The notes under the pieces were generated by a model that was not told the DNA's origin, made no database searches, and was given only the letters and a program-made list of their open reading frames with translations. A DNA stretch of 8,081 bases from Caldifarciminota bacterium (lineage in GTDB: Bacteria > Hydrothermota > Tepidihabitantia > Tepidihabitantales > Tepidihabitantaceae), in assembly GCA_016935775.1 (NCBI GenBank), contig JAFGQF010000193.1, positions 1 to 8,081 of the forward strand, in the 5' to 3' direction. Shown here in pieces: positions 6,607 through 8,081 of this stretch (position 1 is the first letter of the stretch; every line of letters starts with the position of its first letter). Both the position numbers and the translations under genes were made by a program.

Positions 6607-7743
6607 CTAGTAGCCCCAGCGCCGGGTGCGGCGCAGCCAGGCTTCCTGGTAGGCGAGGGTGAGCATCAGCTTGCCGGTGTACTCGGTGAGACCGCCAGCG
6701 GTGCGGCGGGCAAGCTCGGTCCCGACGTCGATCGAGCCGAAGCCGGTGATCGGCACGCTGGTGCCGAGGTGCAGGCCGAGCGCCGATACCGGTTCCGCGC
6801 CGGCGGTGCCGAAGTACCAGTCGGTCCAGGAGCCGCCGACCCGGAGCGGGTGCGACGGGGTGATGTCGAACTCCGCGCCGAGCGAGAATCGCCAGGCGTC
6901 GCGCGTGCCCCAGTCGGGCGAGGGAAAAGAGTCGGTGAACTCGATGCCGGACCAGGGCCGGTACTCGGCGCCGGCGAGGAGGCCGAGCCGGTCGGACACC
7001 TCGAACCCGGCCCCGAGCTCGGCCGACCAGGGCAGGACGAGCGTGCGGGTTCGCAATGATTCCCCGACCACGCCGTGGACTTTCTTGAGGCTGCGGGCGG
7101 TGAGCCGATAGCCGGGGTCGAAGGCCGCGCCGAGGTTGAACCGGCCGGCCCGGAACGCGAGCCCGGCCCGGACCGCGTCGGCCGCGAAGTCCACCTCGAC
7201 CGTATCGGTGGAGACGTAGCCGCCCGGGACCTGGAAACGCCAGTTCTCGCGGCTCGCGCCGATAAGCCGGCGGTACTCGATGCCGGCGCAACCCGTCCCG
7301 GCAAACGACCAGGCGAGCCCGGTGCGCAGCGCGTAGACGCCGCCGCGCCCGGTGACGTGGTAGCGCCAGTTCTGGCCCGGCACCGAGTCGGCCCAGGTGT
7401 CGAAGTCCTGGTTGAAGCTTTCGTCCACCCCGAGCCGGAGCCGCAGGCCGAGCGGCAGCGGGACCGCGGAGTTGAAGCCGGCCGGCCGCGCGTTGCCGAT
7501 GAACCGGTCGCCGGCCGCCGACCGGCCGAGCGCGCCGGCGCCGAGCGCGGTGAGGCCAAGGGTAGTGCGGTCGAGCTCGACCGGGTAGCCGGGGTTGAGC
7601 CACGACAGTGCGGGATTGCCGCCGAGACCGAGAGCGCGGGCGTCGGCCACGGGCGAGACTTCGCCCAGGGCGCGGGGATTGAAGAACGACTGGCCGACGA
7701 GCGCGGAGGCCAGCGCGAGCAGCAGCCCGATTGACCGGGTCAC
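6607..7743 (-). CDS. Predicted outer-membrane beta-barrel protein, possibly PorV/PorQ-like
   Basis: The 378-residue product begins with a signal peptide (about 1-18, 'MTRSIGLLLALASALVGQ'). The mature N-terminus contains 'DARALGLGG', followed by 'NPALSWLNPG', which recalls the 'aRalgmGG ... NPA' start of PorV/PorQ and FadL-type barrels, though in shortened form. The rest is alternating hydrophobic/polar strands with aromatic edges and short turns ('GLRLRLGVDESF', 'GAAFDPGYRLTARS', 'LGLLAGAEYRPW', 'LRVGGSWTDWYFG', 'KLMLTLAYQEAW'). PorV is the outer-membrane shuttle that receives type IX cargo; the cargo-like domains on neighbouring genes fit that role, but this is inference and a plain porin or lipid transporter is possible. 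The GTG start overlaps the preceding stop as GTGA and has GAGGA nine bases upstream within the preceding coding sequence. The next gene follows after 58 nt with nothing recognisable between them. Confidence 0.65.
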   Translation of the reverse strand: MTRSIGLLLALASALVGQSFFNPRALGEVSPVADARALGLGGNPALSWLNPGYPVELDRTTLGLTALGAGALGRSAAGDRFIGNARPAGFNSAVPLPLGLRLRLGVDESFNQDFDTWADSVPGQNWRYHVTGRGGVYALRTGLAWSFAGTGCAGIEYRRLIGASRENWRFQVPGGYVSTDTVEVDFAADAVRAGLAFRAGRFNLGAAFDPGYRLTARSLKKVHGVVGESLRTRTLVLPWSAELGAGFEVSDRLGLLAGAEYRPWSGIEFTDSFPSPDWGTRDAWRFSLGAEFDITPSHPLRVGGSWTDWYFGTAGAEPVSALGLHLGTSVPITGFGSIDVGTELARRTAGGLTEYTGKLMLTLAYQEAWLRRTRRWGY

Positions 7744-8081
7744 CAGAACCGGTCCTCGGGCGGCAGGTTGTAGAACACTTCGAGCCGGGGCGCGCCGGCA
7801 CCCGACGTCGGGATGCGGAAGCGGAACATCCGCGCGTATTCGGGCTCGGCGATGATGTAGAGACCGAGATTGGAGTCCGGGTTGGCGGTCCAGAACTGGA
7901 CAAGCGCGCGCAGGTCCAGGGTCACCAGCGAGTCGGTGTCCGGGGCCGCGGCAAAACTCAGCCGGGCGCTGGGGATGTCCAGGAACCCGGCGTAGCGGCC
8001 GCGGGTTTCGTAGTTTTCGGTGAGCCGGCGAACGCTGATGGCCAGCGTTTCGCCCCGGGCGTACTCGACCTCGGGCCGGAA
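7740..8081 (-). CDS. C-terminal part of an exported DNRLRE/CBM96-like domain protein (partial)
   Basis: The frame is open from the window edge (8081) to TGA at 7742-7740, giving 113 residues of the C-terminus. The sequence 'LDLRALVQFWTANPDSNLGLYI' (written here in part), then 'MFRFRIPTS' and 'PRLEVFYN', follows the pattern of DNRLRE/CBM96-type domains ('..LVq.W....N.Gl.l......F.S......RPrLeV.Y'). These are beta-jelly-roll modules of secreted surface or carbohydrate-binding proteins. The rest of the protein is outside the window, so its overall role is unknown. It ends 'PPEDRFW' without a sorting domain and overlaps the barrel gene by four bases (GTGA), placing it in the same operon. An internal GTG at 7925 is not the real start, because the domain extends further upstream. 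Confidence 0.65.
   Translation of the reverse strand, partial: FRPEVEYARGETLAISVRRLTENYETRGRYAGFLDIPSARLSFAAAPDTDSLVTLDLRALVQFWTANPDSNLGLYIIAEPEYARMFRFRIPTSGAGAPRLEVFYNLPPEDRFW

Noticed and set aside
6536..7903. Minus-strand frame of 455 codons across the barrel gene
   Set aside because: It is a shifted frame; the alternative frame has a signal peptide, beta-strand pattern and proper overlaps with its neighbours.
1..8081. CRISPR array, tRNA or rRNA genes, transposase gene, phage genes
   Set aside because: No regularly spaced repeats, cloverleaf with tRNA consensus, or recognisable transposase or phage motif was seen on either strand. The cloverleaf-like shape at 1531-1656 lacks tRNA T-loop and acceptor features.

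Overview
The window is very GC-rich. It carries one plus-strand block (1-1432) and one long minus-strand block (8081 down to 1655), which converge on a short intergenic region. The sequence suggests an uncultured, didermic bacterium of the broad FCB type (WOR-3/Stahlbacteria, Eisenbacteria-like or a similar candidate phylum). The reasons are three proteins ending in FlgD/Por-secretion-type C-terminal domains, a kelch plus Ig-like surface protein, an M14 peptidase with several accessory domains, a probable PorV/PorQ-type outer-membrane barrel, and a lipoprotein cyclophilin. The taxonomic placement is inference from protein style, not from a marker gene.

Plus strand: the C-terminal end of a secreted protein with a FlgD-like/sorting domain (1-309) is followed 7 nt later by a methylthioribose-1-phosphate isomerase gene (mtnA, 317-1432). 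All recognisable MtnA active-site motifs are present. The gene carries an in-frame, A/G-rich, lower-GC insertion (about 657-731) that resembles the A/G-rich repeats starting right at its stop codon.

Intergenic region 1433-1654: this holds two GAAGGATGAA repeats, a perfect 11-bp hairpin (1505-1529), and a large imperfect palindrome (1531-1656). The palindrome's arms pair over 25 of 29 positions, end in A5/T5 tracts, and enclose two perfect hairpins plus a weak third. It looks like a non-autonomous palindromic repeat element, and its position suggests it also ends transcription from both sides.

Minus strand, in transcription order: a partial gene with a DNRLRE/CBM96-like C-terminus (8081-7740), a predicted outer-membrane beta-barrel (7743-6607), a kelch-repeat surface protein (6548-4332), an M14 carboxypeptidase with accessory and sorting domains (4332-2353), and a lipoprotein cyclophilin-type prolyl isomerase (2320-1655). 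Two junctions overlap (GTGA and TAGTG) and the other two gaps are 58 and 32 nt, so this reads as one operon. A plausible reading is a cell-surface export unit: a barrel that could receive or anchor cargo, two or three exported proteins, and an envelope folding factor. No tRNA, rRNA, CRISPR array or transposase gene was seen.
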